Positions 33,508-45,180 of a stretch of DNA of 64,000 nt are shown here, one piece after another. The stretch's first letter is position 1. The number at the start of each line of letters is the position of its first letter. The notes under the pieces are model-generated. The model searched no databases. It had not been told where the DNA came from and worked only from the letters and a program-made list of their open reading frames with translations. This DNA comes from Codonopsis lanceolata. Lineage: Eukaryota > Streptophyta > Magnoliopsida > Asterales > Campanulaceae. Where the stretch lies: NCBI GenBank assembly GCA_013146195.2, contig CM028377.1, forward strand, positions 4,502,239-4,566,238. The letters run 5' to 3'. A program made the translations under genes and the position numbers.

Positions 33508-36500
33508 TTCTCCCCTACTTTAAGGAATTTAGCCCCTAAATTCTTACCGTAGTCATCAAACAAATGAGGATATTTCTCTCGCATCTCCAACTCGGTCTCC
33601 CAAGTTGCTTCCTCGATCTCGTGATTCTTCCAAAGAACTTTCACCAATGGAATTTTCTTGCTCCTCAAAACTTGCTCTTTCGTGTCAAGTATCTTCACCT
33701 ACGCTCAACATAAGACAAGTCCGAAAAGTAATCTCCTCATACTCAAGAACATGGGAATCATCCTTAAGATATTTCCGAAGCATAGACACATGAAATACAT
33801 TATGAATCTCCGACAAAGACGGCGGTAAAGCCACCCTCATGCCATGCCAAACTCCCAACTCGCCTGGTCTCAAAAGGTCCATAATTTCCCTTTCTTTCCA
33901 AATCTCTTGGTACCCCTTCTAGGCGATACCTTAAGAAATACAAAGTCTCCAACCCGAAACTCCAAATCTCTCCTTCTATTATCCGCATAGCTTTTCTGTC
34001 GACTTTGAGCGGTGAGCAATCTATCTCGAATTATTTTCACACTCTCAACATCACGAACAATTTCGAACCCCATAATTTTGCTTCTCCAACCTCGTCCCAA
34101 AGAAATAGGAGATCTACACTTCCTCCCATAAAGAGCCTCATACGGTGCCATCTCGATGCTCGATTGGTAACTATTGTTGTACGCAAACTCCGCCAAAGGA
34201 AGATGTGTATCCCAACTCCCTTTAAAATCAATCGCATAAGCCCGCAACATATCCTCAAGTATCTCGAATCGTTCTCTGACCGTCCGGACTGAGGGTGAAA
34301 AGCTGTACTAAAATTCAACTTGGTCCCCATAGCTTCTTGCAAAGCCTGCCAAAACCTCGATGTAAACCTCGGATCCCTGTCCGAAACAATACTAATCGAA
34401 CCCCGTGCAATCTAACAATCTCCTCGCACATACAATGCCGCTAATCGACTCAATGAATAAGTCATAGCAATCGAATAAAATGAGCCGACTTCGTGAGCCG
34501 ATCAACAACAACCCAAACGGCATCAAAACCTCTACGAGTACGTGAAATCCCGAAACAAAGTCCATCGTAACATGTTCCCATTTCCACTCCGAATATCCAA
34601 CGGTAACAACCCCGCAGGTCTTTGGTGTTCCGCCTTTACCTGCTGACAAGTGAGACACCTCGACACATAATCTGCTATCTGTCGCTTCATGCCACTCCAC
34701 CAAAACTGTTTCTTCAAATCTCTATACATTTTCGTACTCCCCGGATGGATAGTATACTTTGCTTTGTGAGCCTCATCCAATACAAGCCGTTTAACATCTT
34801 CAACTGAAGGAACACAAACTCTACCCTTAAATGTCAAAATACCATCTTGGTTCATCGAGAACTCATTCTCTTTATTCTCACTCAAACCATCAATAATTTT
34901 CACCAACTCTGGATCTTTCTTCTGAGTCTCCTTAATTCTCTCCAATAAAACAGGAATAGCCCGCACACTAGCAAATAATACTCCATGATTTACCTCGCTA
35001 GGATTCCAATCACGGACATCCTCCAACATTTTCCATTCCCGCATCATCAAACATGACAAGTGTACTTTTCTACTCAAGGCATCCGCGACTACGTTCGCCT
35101 TCCCCGGATGATACAGTATAGTGCAATCGTGATCCTTCAATTTCTCCATCCATCTCCGCTGTCTCATGTTCAACTCTTTCTGAGAGAAGAGATATTTCAA
35201 ACTCTTGTGGTCCGTGAAAATCTCAAACTTCGAACCATACAAATAATGCTTCCACTTGTGCAAAGCAAATATAATCGCCGCGAGCTCAAGATCATGCGTA
35301 GGATAATTCATCTCATACGGAGACAACTTCCTTGAAGCATAAGCAATCACTTTCCCATTTTGCATAAGCACACATCCCAATCCTTCTTTCGAAGCATCAC
35401 TATAAACAACAAAATTATCACCTCCGCTAGGCAATGCTAACACTGGTGCCGTAGTCAACCTCTTCTTCAACTCTTGGAAGCTTTCTTCACATTTATCACT
35501 CCATACAAATGCGGTCTTCTTTTGAGTCAAATTTGTCATAGGCGTAGCAATCTTCGAAAATCCTTCAATGAATCTCCGATAATAACCGGCTAGCCCCAAG
35601 AAACTCCGTACCTCAGTAACTGTGGTCGGCCTCCTCCAATTCATTACTGCTTCAACCTTGGAAGGATCCACCGCTATCCCGGCACTAGAAACAACGTGCC
35701 CCAAGAATGAAACCTCCTCTAGCCAAAAAGCACACTTGCTAAACTTGGCGTAGAGTTGCCTCTCCCGAAGAATAGACAAAACCATCCGCAAATGTTGTGC
35801 ATGCTCTTCCCGAGACTTAGAATACACAAGGATGTCGTCTATGAAAACCACCACGAAGCAATCAAGAAAATTATGAAATACCCGGTTCATTAAATCCATG
35901 AACACCGCCGGCGCATTAGTCAACCCGAATGGCATCACCATAAATTCATAATGCCCATACCTCGTGCGAAAAGCCGTTTTCGGAACATCTTCGGCTCTAA
36001 CCTTCAACTGATGGTACCCAAATCTCAAGTCAAGTTTGGAATAAACCACCGATCCTTGCAATTGATCAAACAAATCATCTATATGTGGCAATGGATACTT
36101 GTTCTTGATCGTTGCCTTGTTCAACTCTCGATAATCGATGCACAATCTAAGGCTCCCATCTTTCTTCCTCACAAATAATACCGGCGCACCCCAAGGCGAT
36201 ACACTTGGCTTGATAAAGCCAATGTCAAGGAGCTCTTGTAACTGAACTTTCAACTCCTTTAATTCCATAGGTGCCATTCTATACGGCGCCTTCGAAATTG
36301 GTGTAGTCCCCGGCAATAACTCAATACAAAATTCAATCTCTATCCGAGGCATCCCAAAATCTTTAGAGAAAACATCCGAAACTCACACACAACCGGCACA
36401 TCTTCAAGATTAGAAGAAGAAACCCGCTTGTCCACTACGCAAGCAAGATACCTGTGCACCCACGCGACAACAGCTTCTAGCCTTAAGCGCAGTAAATGAC

Positions 36501-38144
36501 GCCAGAAACCACTAGGTGCATTATCTCCCAAAAATACAAAGTTAGGAACGCCAGGCAAAGTAAAAGTAACCCTTTTACTAAGGCAATCCACCAATGCATG
36601 ATATGTGCTCAACCAATCCATACCAAGAATAACATCAAAATCACGAAGTGGTAACACCACCAAATCCGCATGCAACACATGTTTATCCACAAGTACATCG
36701 CATGCTCTATAAATATCTCAAGCTAACAAACATTCCCCAAGAGGGGTAGATACTTCAAGCACATATGGTAAAGACTGAGGCATAACACATAGCTTATCAA
36801 CGAAAATGTGATGCAACATATGAATGCGATGATCCCGGGTCTATAAGTGCACGAGCCTCATTACCGAAAATAGAAACAAGACCTCCAATCACCGCCAGAC
36901 TCGTGTACACCTCTCTCGATCTAGAGCAAATACACGACCCGCACCTTAGCTTTTCCATCGCTATCTCTCTTGTTCCAAATTGTAGTCCGACTAGAACCTC
37001 CCCGACCGATTATTCTTCAACTTTAGGACAATCCTTCTTCATATGTCCCGAAACTCCACAAGAGTAACACTCCATTGGTGCTCCATTCTTACTCCAAAGA
37101 CCTATCTTCTCGTATGCCCAATCTTGGAACAATAAGAGCAAACCAATGCCACACTACGATCCTCCGAGTAGATGTAGTACTAGCCCCTTGCCACTAGACC
37201 GATTCTTCGCATGTCCATTCATAATGAGATTTTCCACTTCCTTTCTTGCGATCATTGCCTCCACTAAAATTTCCACGATTACCCGATCCATGACTCCGCC
37301 TGTAAGACGCTTAGGTCGCCGAGAAGAACCCGAAATAGACATAGTACGATGCTCATCAATGTCTCTCTCAATAGTGTAGGCTCTATCAACGGCCTTCCCT
37401 GCACTCCACAACCGATGAGAAAGAAGTCGCTTTCCTCGAACTCCGCCCTCAAACCCTTTACAAATTTCGTGTCCTCCTAGCCTCATCCGAATCAAATGTG
37501 TGCAGAACGAGCCAACTCCGTGAATCGGCCGAATACCGAAACCGCCATACTCCCCTGCACCAAATCCATAAACTCTTTCTCTCTTTTCTCCCTGACAACA
37601 TCCGGTACATAGGAAGCTCTGAACTCTCGAACGAAATTAGGCCATATCTGTGGGACTCTATGCAGTTCCCAACTCTCCTCAAGCACTGCCACCAATGCTC
37701 TAAGAAGACCCTCAAGCTTGAACACGCCTAATACAACTTTCTGTTCATCATCGCAACCCAATGGTGCAAATATTTTCTCCAAGTGTTCAATCCAAAGCTC
37801 GGCTTTAGCAGTCCGGCTCTCCATTAAATTGCCTCGGCTTTAACTTCACAAATCTTTCAAGCATAGAATTATCATTATGTCTAGCCTCCCCGCCTCTCTA
37901 CTTGTGGCTCGGCCGTGGTCCTCCTTGTGGCTCCACTCTACCAAAACCTCTTTGATTCATTTGGTTCATCAAATCAAGCATCCCACGATACATATTTGCC
38001 ATCGCCTCATACTGCTCTTCCGGTGTTCGCAGTGGAGGAATATTCTGTTGACGGTTATCGTTAGCATTTCGCCACCGCCAATACCTCTACCAAAGACCTC
38101 TACCTGCCACCTCCTGAACTAGCTCCCGCTCTAGTATCCACCAT
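33429..38144 (-). pseudogene. gag-pol: C1 gag-pol (Tekay chromovirus), frameshifted
   Basis: From the ATG at 38144: a Gly/Arg-rich start, capsid region (WIEHLEKIFAPLGCDDEQKV, FVREFRASYVPDVVREKREK at 37824-37600), zinc knuckles (broken), protease with a DPGSSHSYV site near 36830 and VILGMDWLSTYHALVDC, then an intact 606-residue frame (36352-34532). That frame carries RT (LRLCIDYRELNKATIKNKYP, VFIDDILVYSK), RNase H (VVYSDASKEGLGCVLMQ) and the integrase zinc finger (CLTCQQVKAEHQ). The integrase core and tail (34342-33510) are in pieces. The chromodomain part ends in the 3' LTR. Indels, mostly at CAG/CTG sites compared with C2, cause the breaks. Confidence 0.88.
33508..33528 (-). other. C1 polypurine tract
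   Basis: Minus strand TTAAAGTAGGGGAGAA immediately precedes the LTR start TGTAAAACC. The tract is also coding: it encodes the last residues of pol (KVGEN). Confidence 0.85.
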
Positions 38145-38239
38145 TAAACCTACAATAACACTCGGCGTTAATAAAATAAATCTATCACACAAACCAACCC
38201 CCAAAGCCAAGGAACCTATCCCTACCGAAAGCTAAATTT

Positions 38240-38257
38240 ATAATCATAGCTCGATAC
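38240..38257 (-). other. C1 primer binding site (damaged Met-tRNA type)
   Basis: Minus strand GGTATCGAGCTATGATTA next to the 5' LTR. The expected TGGTATCAGAGC has lost one A and the leading T. The same base is missing in C2 (TGGTATCGAGC, 59620-59630), whereas the LARD site keeps it. Confidence 0.7.
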
Positions 38258-41200
38258 CGTGACGATTCGATCCCAAGACGAAATCCCAAGGTCGTGCCGC
38301 CAGAAAACAAATAACAACAAACAAGTAGCAAATAATGGGTAGGGCCATAACGGCGATACACCGACAACTCAAAACACATGCGAAGCGAAATAAAATAAAA
38401 CAAGGGCGCCCGAGCTAACAAGCTCAAACTAAAACAACCAAAGAGATAATTAATCTCTCGGTCCAAAATTCGATTCGCGTGCCGCAACATTGGGCACGTA
38501 GACAAACTCCCCGTTATGCAATTCATATATTAAGCATAATATAAACCAAGTCATCGGCGAAACTACGGCGAACCCAACATTAAACTAAGTCTAAGACTCT
38601 AGTCTAACAACTCAACGGCTAAAAACATGCCTGAGAACAAACATAATATTTAACTAGCAATATATCATGCTAAACATATTCACCAATAAACCAAGCGACT
38701 AAAACCAATCGGCTACCAACAACATAAGTACTAACAGTTATAAGTACTAACAACCAGAAAACATATGGAAGTTTAACTACCAATATACATCAAGCACGAC
38801 TTCTACTTGTCGGCTACCAAAAGAATAAACTAACCACATAATTACAACATTACAAACACATAAAGGTTTGCTACCCAATAATGAAGTTTATATAACTTCA
38901 TCTTCCCAACGACCTCACCAAAAGCAAAATAAACAACTAAGTAGCAACCTTGTCCAAAAGACTTCCTTGCCAAAGTAACCTTCCTGATTTACTTGGATCC
39001 GCTAGCACGGCTCGGATCTAGGAAAAACAACCAACAAATAAAAGTAAGTCACAATGACTTAGTAAGTTACTAACCATAACTTCCTACCATGGCATAATGC
39101 TCAATCATAAATTATATCATGCTATCGTCATGAAATAACCTTATAATAAATCATGTTATGGCATCCATGCTCAACATTAAATAAATATGTTATCATACAA
39201 GTATAACATCTCATCATAAATCCATGTCAAGTCATTTTAGTCTTAACAATAATAATTTATACCTTTGGCATAAAACAACATTCTCATAATATTCATGTGA
39301 TAGCATACATGCTTAACAACATTAATCAATATGTTATCTATTAAGTATAACATGTAAGGAACCAAAACAAACATCATATCATATCCAAATTCACCAAGCA
39401 CGTTATTCACTTAAGCACCTGTGAAACAATTGTGAAACAATTCATATATAAGGGATATGATACCATTACCAAATTCCTCCGCGTGTCGCTCCCGCAAAAA
39501 CACGTGCAAAACCCTTATGTGCCCTCGATATCCCTCTCGTAGATATCGACGCCCCCGAGACAGCCTCTCCGCCGAGTTCCATAGTTATCAAAGTCATGTG
39601 TATTACTACAACTAAGATAAACTACTTCCCCACCGTGGCCATCGATGGAGGGGTGTGTGCAACTCAAGACGGCGATCCATCGCGATCACGAATCCCATAA
39701 TTCGTGAAGACGATGTATCGACCCACCAAAGACTCAATGCATCGACGCCACTGACTCAAAACCCAAGCACAAGTAATATATACTCATATGCTCAAAACAA
39801 GTAGGTAAACACTCTACCATCAAACTAGTCATGCAATTTATTCACAACTAGCATAAACATCACAACCGAGAATCATATAAGTTCTCATAATCAAGTGTGC
39901 TTCACACACCTTAAAACTTCTTGGAGGCTCGACCTCCATGAATTCTACCCAAAATTCCGTAGGACTTAAAATTATAGTTCCTAGGATTCATACTAACCCA
40001 AAGGTTAACTCCGTTGAGTTCAATCTAAGTTTTCCGAAAATTCAAGGAATAGAAGCTTAGGCTTCATCATCCCCCTATGTTCATAACTATCGCCAAAACC
40101 ACAATCCCAATGACCAATAAACTCACATAAACCCCACAATTTATTTAACAATGCAACTTAGAACAAATTAGCCATATTGTGCATAAATTCATCTAAGTCA
40201 TCATACCAATCATAACCTTCAAATCATGATTAAAATTTACAACATGGTTTAATATACTCTATTAAGCATTTAAAACATATTAAGCAAGCTCACATCAATA
40301 AATTGTAAGCTAACACAAAATTAGGGCAAGGCACCCTCCAAGTATCTCAACCAAACCAACATCAATCCACATGAACAATCAACATAATCAAGTTCAATAG
40401 GCTAGTTAGAACATGAATTTCACATATATCATGGTCTCACATAGGTCAATCAAGTTCTATCATTCAATTGGAAAACCTAGGGTTCATGCTTCTTCTACAA
40501 CCCTAACAATGGCTTCCATTGACCTCAAATAGCACACATGGTTGTTTCCCTAGGGTCAATGGAGCCCAAAAATCAAGGGAAGAGAGGTAGAAACTTACCA
40601 AAACTCAGCCCTACAAACTGCCCAAACCCGAACTCAAAGATGAAGCCGTTCTCCTCACTCCGCTCTCTTCAATCTTGCGGGTTAGATGGAGAAGAAGACT
40701 CCCAGCTATGGCTTCCAAGCTTAGCCCCTTTGAAACCCTAGAATCGTCTCCTCTCAAGCCCTCTCTCGCGCCTTGGCTGAAGTCGCAGAACTCAAGAAGA
40801 AGTCGCAACCGGCCGAACTGAATGAAAGAGTGCGGCTGATTCACTTATATATGGGGGATTAATTCACTAATCAAGTCACTAATTAACCCCTAAATCTCTT
40901 AATAGATGATTAGGATTAGTATTAGGCTAATTAAGTGAGTTTAGGATAGGTTTAAAATGAGTTTAATGGGCAAAAGTTCGACAACAAACCGAACAAAATC
41001 CCGTAAGTCTCTAATGACTGTCGCAAGGCCAAGTGATGCGACCGCATCATGCTATTTCCAAAGATTCCAACTTTTCGTTCCTTGCTCGGTCCCGGACTCT
41101 CCCGCATGCAATCCCGAGTCCTTCCAAGCCAAAAATGGTCTATAAATCAACCTTAATGTCCTCCAAATCATAACCCAAGCAATCAATCCTCAAACCTCAA

Positions 41201-41566
41201 CAAAACAAGGCCAAGAACTCAAAGTAACTCCCGAACGACAACCGAAAAGTCAAACCGAAAAGGGTTAACGCTAAAATCAAACTAGCAACCCAACCGAAAA
41301 TGCAACAAGCATCTAACCAACATCCAAGGCATGTTAATGATATTATAAATGCCTTCTAACAATAATCCATGTGATAACCACATAAAACACAAACCCGAGA
41401 TTCAACGCATCTCGCGAAAGAAAAATGCGTACGTGCATCTCCAACAACGCCAATAATCATGCTATTGACTCTAAACAATAACGGGAGCTAAATGAACATA
41501 TTCATGATGATTATAAGTGTATGAGTCCATGCATAACACAAGCAAGCAACATTTCAGGGTTTTACA
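38258..41566 (-). repeat. C1 5' LTR, about 3.3 kb
   Basis: Nearly identical along its length to 30184-33507. The outer end GGGTTTTACA at 41566 is followed by the target duplication CGGGC. The inner end is slightly corrupted (CGTGACG instead of TGTGACG), so the boundary is good to about 3 bp. TATA at 40844-40854, palindrome TGATGCGACCGCATCA at 41034-41049. Confidence 0.88.
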
Positions 41567-42164
41567 CGGGCGCCTAGGCTTCTGAACCTTGGGTTGATTT
41601 TTGCAATGCTCTCAGCTCATGAGGCGGGCTAGTGATCAAAATTCGATGCGAGCGCCTCGTTTAGCCCTTGAACTTGGTCAAAACTTGTCCTAAATGGTCC
41701 CAAACTTATGGGCAACCATTCTAAGGTCTAACCCAACTCAAAACAAGTCGGAAACACACCCGAACAACATCCGGAACAAGGTAGAACAAGGCTCGAATCA
41801 TGCGACGAATGGTTAACGAATCAAACACCAATCAAACACCAATCAAACTAGGATAACTTGGACATGGAAAAGGGTTGTTTAAACATGGTTATGACCTGAA
41901 TACAAGGCCAAGAACTCAACGAACACTTCGCAAGACGAAAAACAAGCAATACGAGCAACGAGGGAAAAATCGCTAAGGCCAAAACAAAGCAATCGAACCG
42001 GCGATTCAACAAGCAAGCATACATGATTCTAAACATGTTAAGAGCTTCATGAATGACTTATGAATGTTTCCAAATCATTTATAAACTAGGTAAACATGCT
42101 CACAATCAACAAGAAAACATGAAGGCAAGCACACAATGCACATGCAAGAATCCGAGGTGTTACA
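41567..42164 (-). repeat. B1 3' LTR, right part
   Basis: Resumes after C1 with the duplicated CGGGC and ends GAGGTGTTACA at 42164. Around 41620-41665 a further pair of palindromes is decayed (GAGGCGGGC..., ATGCGAGCGCCTCG). The stretch 41690-42060 resembles LARD LTR 10054-10380 and 16020-16330, showing that B and LARD LTRs share a block as well as their ends. Confidence 0.8.
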
Positions 42165-43894
42165 CTCTCCCCTCCTTTAGGAATTTAGTCCCTAAATTCT
42201 TACCAAGTTCATCAAACAAATGTGGATGCTTCTCGCGCATCTCCGCTTCTGTTTCCCAAGTCGCTTCTTCAATGTTGTGATTTCTCCAAAGTACTTTAAC
42301 TAAGGGAATTCTCTTAGTTCGTAGCACTTGCTCTTTGGTGTCCAAAATCTTCACGGGCTTTTCAACATAAGACATATCCGGCTCAAACGTTATCTCCTCA
42401 TACTCAAGTACATGGGACTCATCTTTCAAATACTTTCGCAACATGGAAACATGGAAGACATTATGAGTCTCCGAAAGTGAAGGTGGTAACGCAACTCGAT
42501 AAGCGAAAGACCCAACCTTCTCAAGAATCTCGAATGGGCCAATGTACCTCGGTGTAAGCTTCCCTTTCTTGCCGAATCTTTTCGTACCCCTTCTTGGTGA
42601 CACCTTCAAGAACACATAGTCTCCCACTTGAAACTCAAGATCCCGTCTACGATTATCCGCGTAACTCTTTTGTCGACTTTGAGTGGTGCGCAATCTATTT
42701 CTAATCAACTTCACGCTCTCAACCGACTGTTGCACTAACTCGGAACCCCAAAGTTTCGCCTCTCCAACTTCGTCCCAACAAATCGGTGATCTACACTTAC
42801 GCCCATACAATGCTTCATACGGCGCCATCTTAATACTCGATCGATAGTTATTATACGCAAACTTCGCCTAAAGGTAAGTGAGAATCCCAGCTTCCTTGAA
42901 ATCCACGCACAAGCTCAAGCTCGCAAAGATATCCTCCAAAATCTGAATCAACCGCTCGGACCATCCGTTTGTGGATGAAAAGTCATCTTGAATTTCAAAT
43001 CTCCCAAAGCCTCCCAAAGCCTCCTGCAAAGACCTCTTTTTTTTTTTTTTTTTTTTTTTAAAGGTTGGAGGGGACATAGACCGTACCCCAACCCTTATTT
43101 TTTAAATTATTTTTAATGCCTTGAAAGGCTACAATTATATATATATGATGCCTTTGGTGTGGCTCGAACAAATGGTGCCTCTGGTGAGGCTTTGAACAAC
43201 ACCGACCTCTCGGTTGAGAGTAGTTACGCCCTGTGGTGCCTCGGTAGGGCTTGAATACTCAACCTCTCCGTTAAGATAAGTGAGTAGCTAAATGGGGCCT
43301 TTGGATAAGGCTTTAACAACAACGATGCCTCTGAAGAGGCTTGAACCCCCGACCTCTCTACTGAGAGTTGTAAAGTTCAGGGTGTCTCTAGTGAGACTCG
43401 AACACCCAACCTCTCCGTTAAGAGAAGTGAGCAGTACCAGTTGAGCTAGAGCTCGTTGGTCTGCAAAGACCTCCAAAATCTAGATGTAAACCTCGGATCT
43501 CTATCGGACACAATACTAACAGGTACGCCATGAAGTCTCACAATCTCCTGAATGTACAAGGCTGCCAACTGAGTCAATGAATAAGTGATCGCAATCGGAA
43601 TAAAGTGTGCAGACTTAGTCAATCTGTCAACTATAACCCAAACTGCATTAAATCCTCTCGCTGCAACCCTCACAAAATCCATAGTAATAAACTCCCACTT
43701 CCACTCAGAATCTCAAGTGGTTGTAGAAATCCCTGCCTTTGATGTTCAAGCCTTAACCCGTTGGCAAGTCAAACACTTTGATACATACTCCGCAATTTCC
43801 CTCTTCATGCCTTTCCACCAAAATTGTCTTTTCAAATCCAAATACATCTTCGTGCTCCCCGGGTGAATGGTATACCTCGTTTTACGAGCCTCAT
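42160..43894 (-). pseudogene. pol: B1 pol 3' half: integrase and chromodomain, split by a SINE
   Basis: The last 222 residues (42828-42160) are clean: MAPYEALYGRKCRSPICWDE, the integrase C-terminal GPFEILEKVGSFAYRVALPP and HNVFHVSMLRKYLKDESHV, then a chromodomain-like VKVLWRNHNIEEATWETEAE. The stop TAA is the TGTAA at the start of the 3' LTR. Upstream, the catalytic core (WVIVDRLTKSAHFIPIAITY, VSIVSDRDPRFTSRFW, 43650-43474) is separated from the glutamate region (42868-43020, degraded) by the SINE. The zinc-finger end near 43730-43890 is readable but has stops, and the frame is cut by Athila B at 43894. Confidence 0.88.
43037..43460 (-). mobile_element. tRNA-derived SINE with reiterated tRNA-like units
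   Basis: Flanked by a perfect 13-bp duplication CTGCAAAGACCTC (43024-43036 and 43461-43473) and ending, on the minus strand, in 23 A (43059-43037). The head has a polymerase III A box, TAGCTCAACTGG (43448-43437), and B box, GTGTTCGAGTC (43405-43395). Downstream, pieces of the tRNA pattern recur four or five times (GAGAGGTCGGGGGTTCAAGCC, GAGAGGTTGAGTATTCAAGCC, GAGAGGTCGGTGTTGTTCAA, TTGTTCGAGCC), each followed by GAGGCA[TC]C or similar. About 424 bp long. It needs LINE enzymes to move. It interrupts B1 integrase. Confidence 0.88.
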
Positions 43895-45163
43895 TGATCG
43901 ATTGTTTTATTTATCTATTTCCTTGCAAGTGTACAAGACTATTATAGAATAGACTCAGAAGCAAGGGTCGAACCCACAAAGACAAGTGATCACGAACAGT
44001 GCGAATTATAGATAGCAAATTATTAACCTAAGGGGGGTTTTTATGTTTAATTCTACTCTAAATTACTAGTTATAGATGTTAACTAATTAGACAAGAATAA
44101 TGATATGAAGATCTTATGGTGAGTGGAAATCTAGGATTCTGGGTTTCACTTATATCTCCTTTATGTTCAATTCATAATAATGTCATTCAATGTCTTGGGT
44201 TCGTTCACTAAAAATAGATATGGTCTGTTGAACAATTGGTTCAGCCTCCATCCCCGCAAAATTCACCCATTCCATATCCTAAGCACGAACCGTAATCTAG
44301 TCGTCACCTAGATTTATGATCTATCTGTCACCTAGATCATGTAAGAACCTGGTCCTAACTTATCACTCTCGTGCTTCGATAGGTCCAATTTATTGTGTTG
44401 GTGAGCCAGTGTACGACATATGCACTCGGTCATGCAGTTATCCGCACCTCTAAGCCTTTATTATTTGCGATTACATTCATTTGTTCAAAGCAAAATAATA
44501 TAGGGGTTGATAAACAACACAATCAACAAGCATTGAATAGACATATATATATGAATCAAAACATAAATTCGATACAAGTTACCTCCCACCTCCTAGATTA
44601 GGGATGATTTAGTTCATCCTAGAAGATGAACAACACATGGAGATGATGGAAGACATGATTTGATCTTCAATACTTGAAATTACAAAACCTAATTATGTTA
44701 TACAATCTAAAACTACCTAAAATCTATGTAAAGAGAGCTTCCAGCCGTCCTCCTCTGCTTAGGCTCGGCATCTGACTTCTATATATACTCGGGAGTTGTG
44801 ATTGGATCGAATGACTGTGTGAAAATCCGAAAAGGTCGCATTTTGCCTACCTTGCGGTCGCAAGGTGCTGGATACCTTGCGTCCGCAAGGTCTCCAGTGT
44901 GTGTGGTTTTTGACTCTTCGATTGCTGGCTTCAGGGACCGATTCTGAGGCACCTTGCGTCCGCAAGGTGTCCAGATTGACAGACTTCATTTTTCTTCAAT
45001 TCTGTAATTTGCACTTAAAACCCTGGAGTTTCGCGTATTTTCACGATAATCCTGAAACTTACAAAACTCACCGAAAACATATATTAGTACTCAAAAGACT
45101 CGTGAAATAGCATAATTTAAGTCACAGAAGCATATAAAATCGACGTATAAAATACATCGATCA
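43895..45163 (-). repeat. Athila B 3' LTR, 1269 bp
   Basis: Bounded by TGATCGATTG and ACATCGATCA and followed at 45164 by the polypurine tract. Closely similar to the Athila A LTR. TATA box TATATATAG on the minus strand (44787-44779), GGCTCGGCA at 44762-44770, and palindromes at 44849-44968. Confidence 0.9.
44762..44968 (-). promoter_or_regulatory. Athila B U3 promoter: TATA plus three palindromes
   Basis: ACCTTGCGGTCGCAAGGT (44849-44866), ACCTTGCGTCCGCAAGGT (44874-44891) and ACCTTGCGTCCGCAAGGT (44951-44968) lie upstream of TATATATAG (44787-44779, minus strand). The first two pair as in Athila A; the partner of the third is gone. Confidence 0.65.
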
Positions 45164-45180
45164 AATACCCCCAAACTTGA
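45164..45180 (-). other. Athila B polypurine tract
   Basis: Minus strand TCAAGTTTGGGGGTATT directly before the LTR start TGATCG. Confidence 0.85.

Larger units (their letters stand above)
30184..41566 (-). mobile_element. Complete Tekay/Del-type chromovirus C1
   Basis: Two near-identical LTRs (30184-33507 and about 38258-41566) flank a gag-pol reading on the minus strand, with polypurine tract and primer site in place and a perfect 5-bp target duplication CGGGC (30179-30183 and 41567-41571). The LTR similarity by eye, with mostly short indels, points to a fairly recent insertion. Integrase ends in a chromodomain-like segment (VKVLWKNHEIEEATWETE), which places it among chromoviruses. Its frames are broken by small indels. 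Confidence 0.93.
27935..43894 (-). mobile_element. Tekay-like gypsy element B1, 5' part missing, hosts C1 and a SINE
   Basis: Parts belonging to B1: 3' LTR (27935-30183 and 41572-42164), polypurine tract, and the 3' half of pol (42160-43036, then 43474-43894). It is interrupted by C1 in the LTR, by a SINE in integrase, and is cut at 43894 by Athila B. The 5' half of pol, gag and the 5' LTR are not visible. Its left LTR end abuts the LINE at 27934, so B1 inserted in the LINE; the left target duplication would be AGGCG. Confidence 0.8.

Noticed and set aside
43130..43460. Cluster of genuine tRNA genes
   Set aside because: Units have B boxes but no complete cloverleaf, and they sit inside a retroposed unit with target duplication and poly(A).
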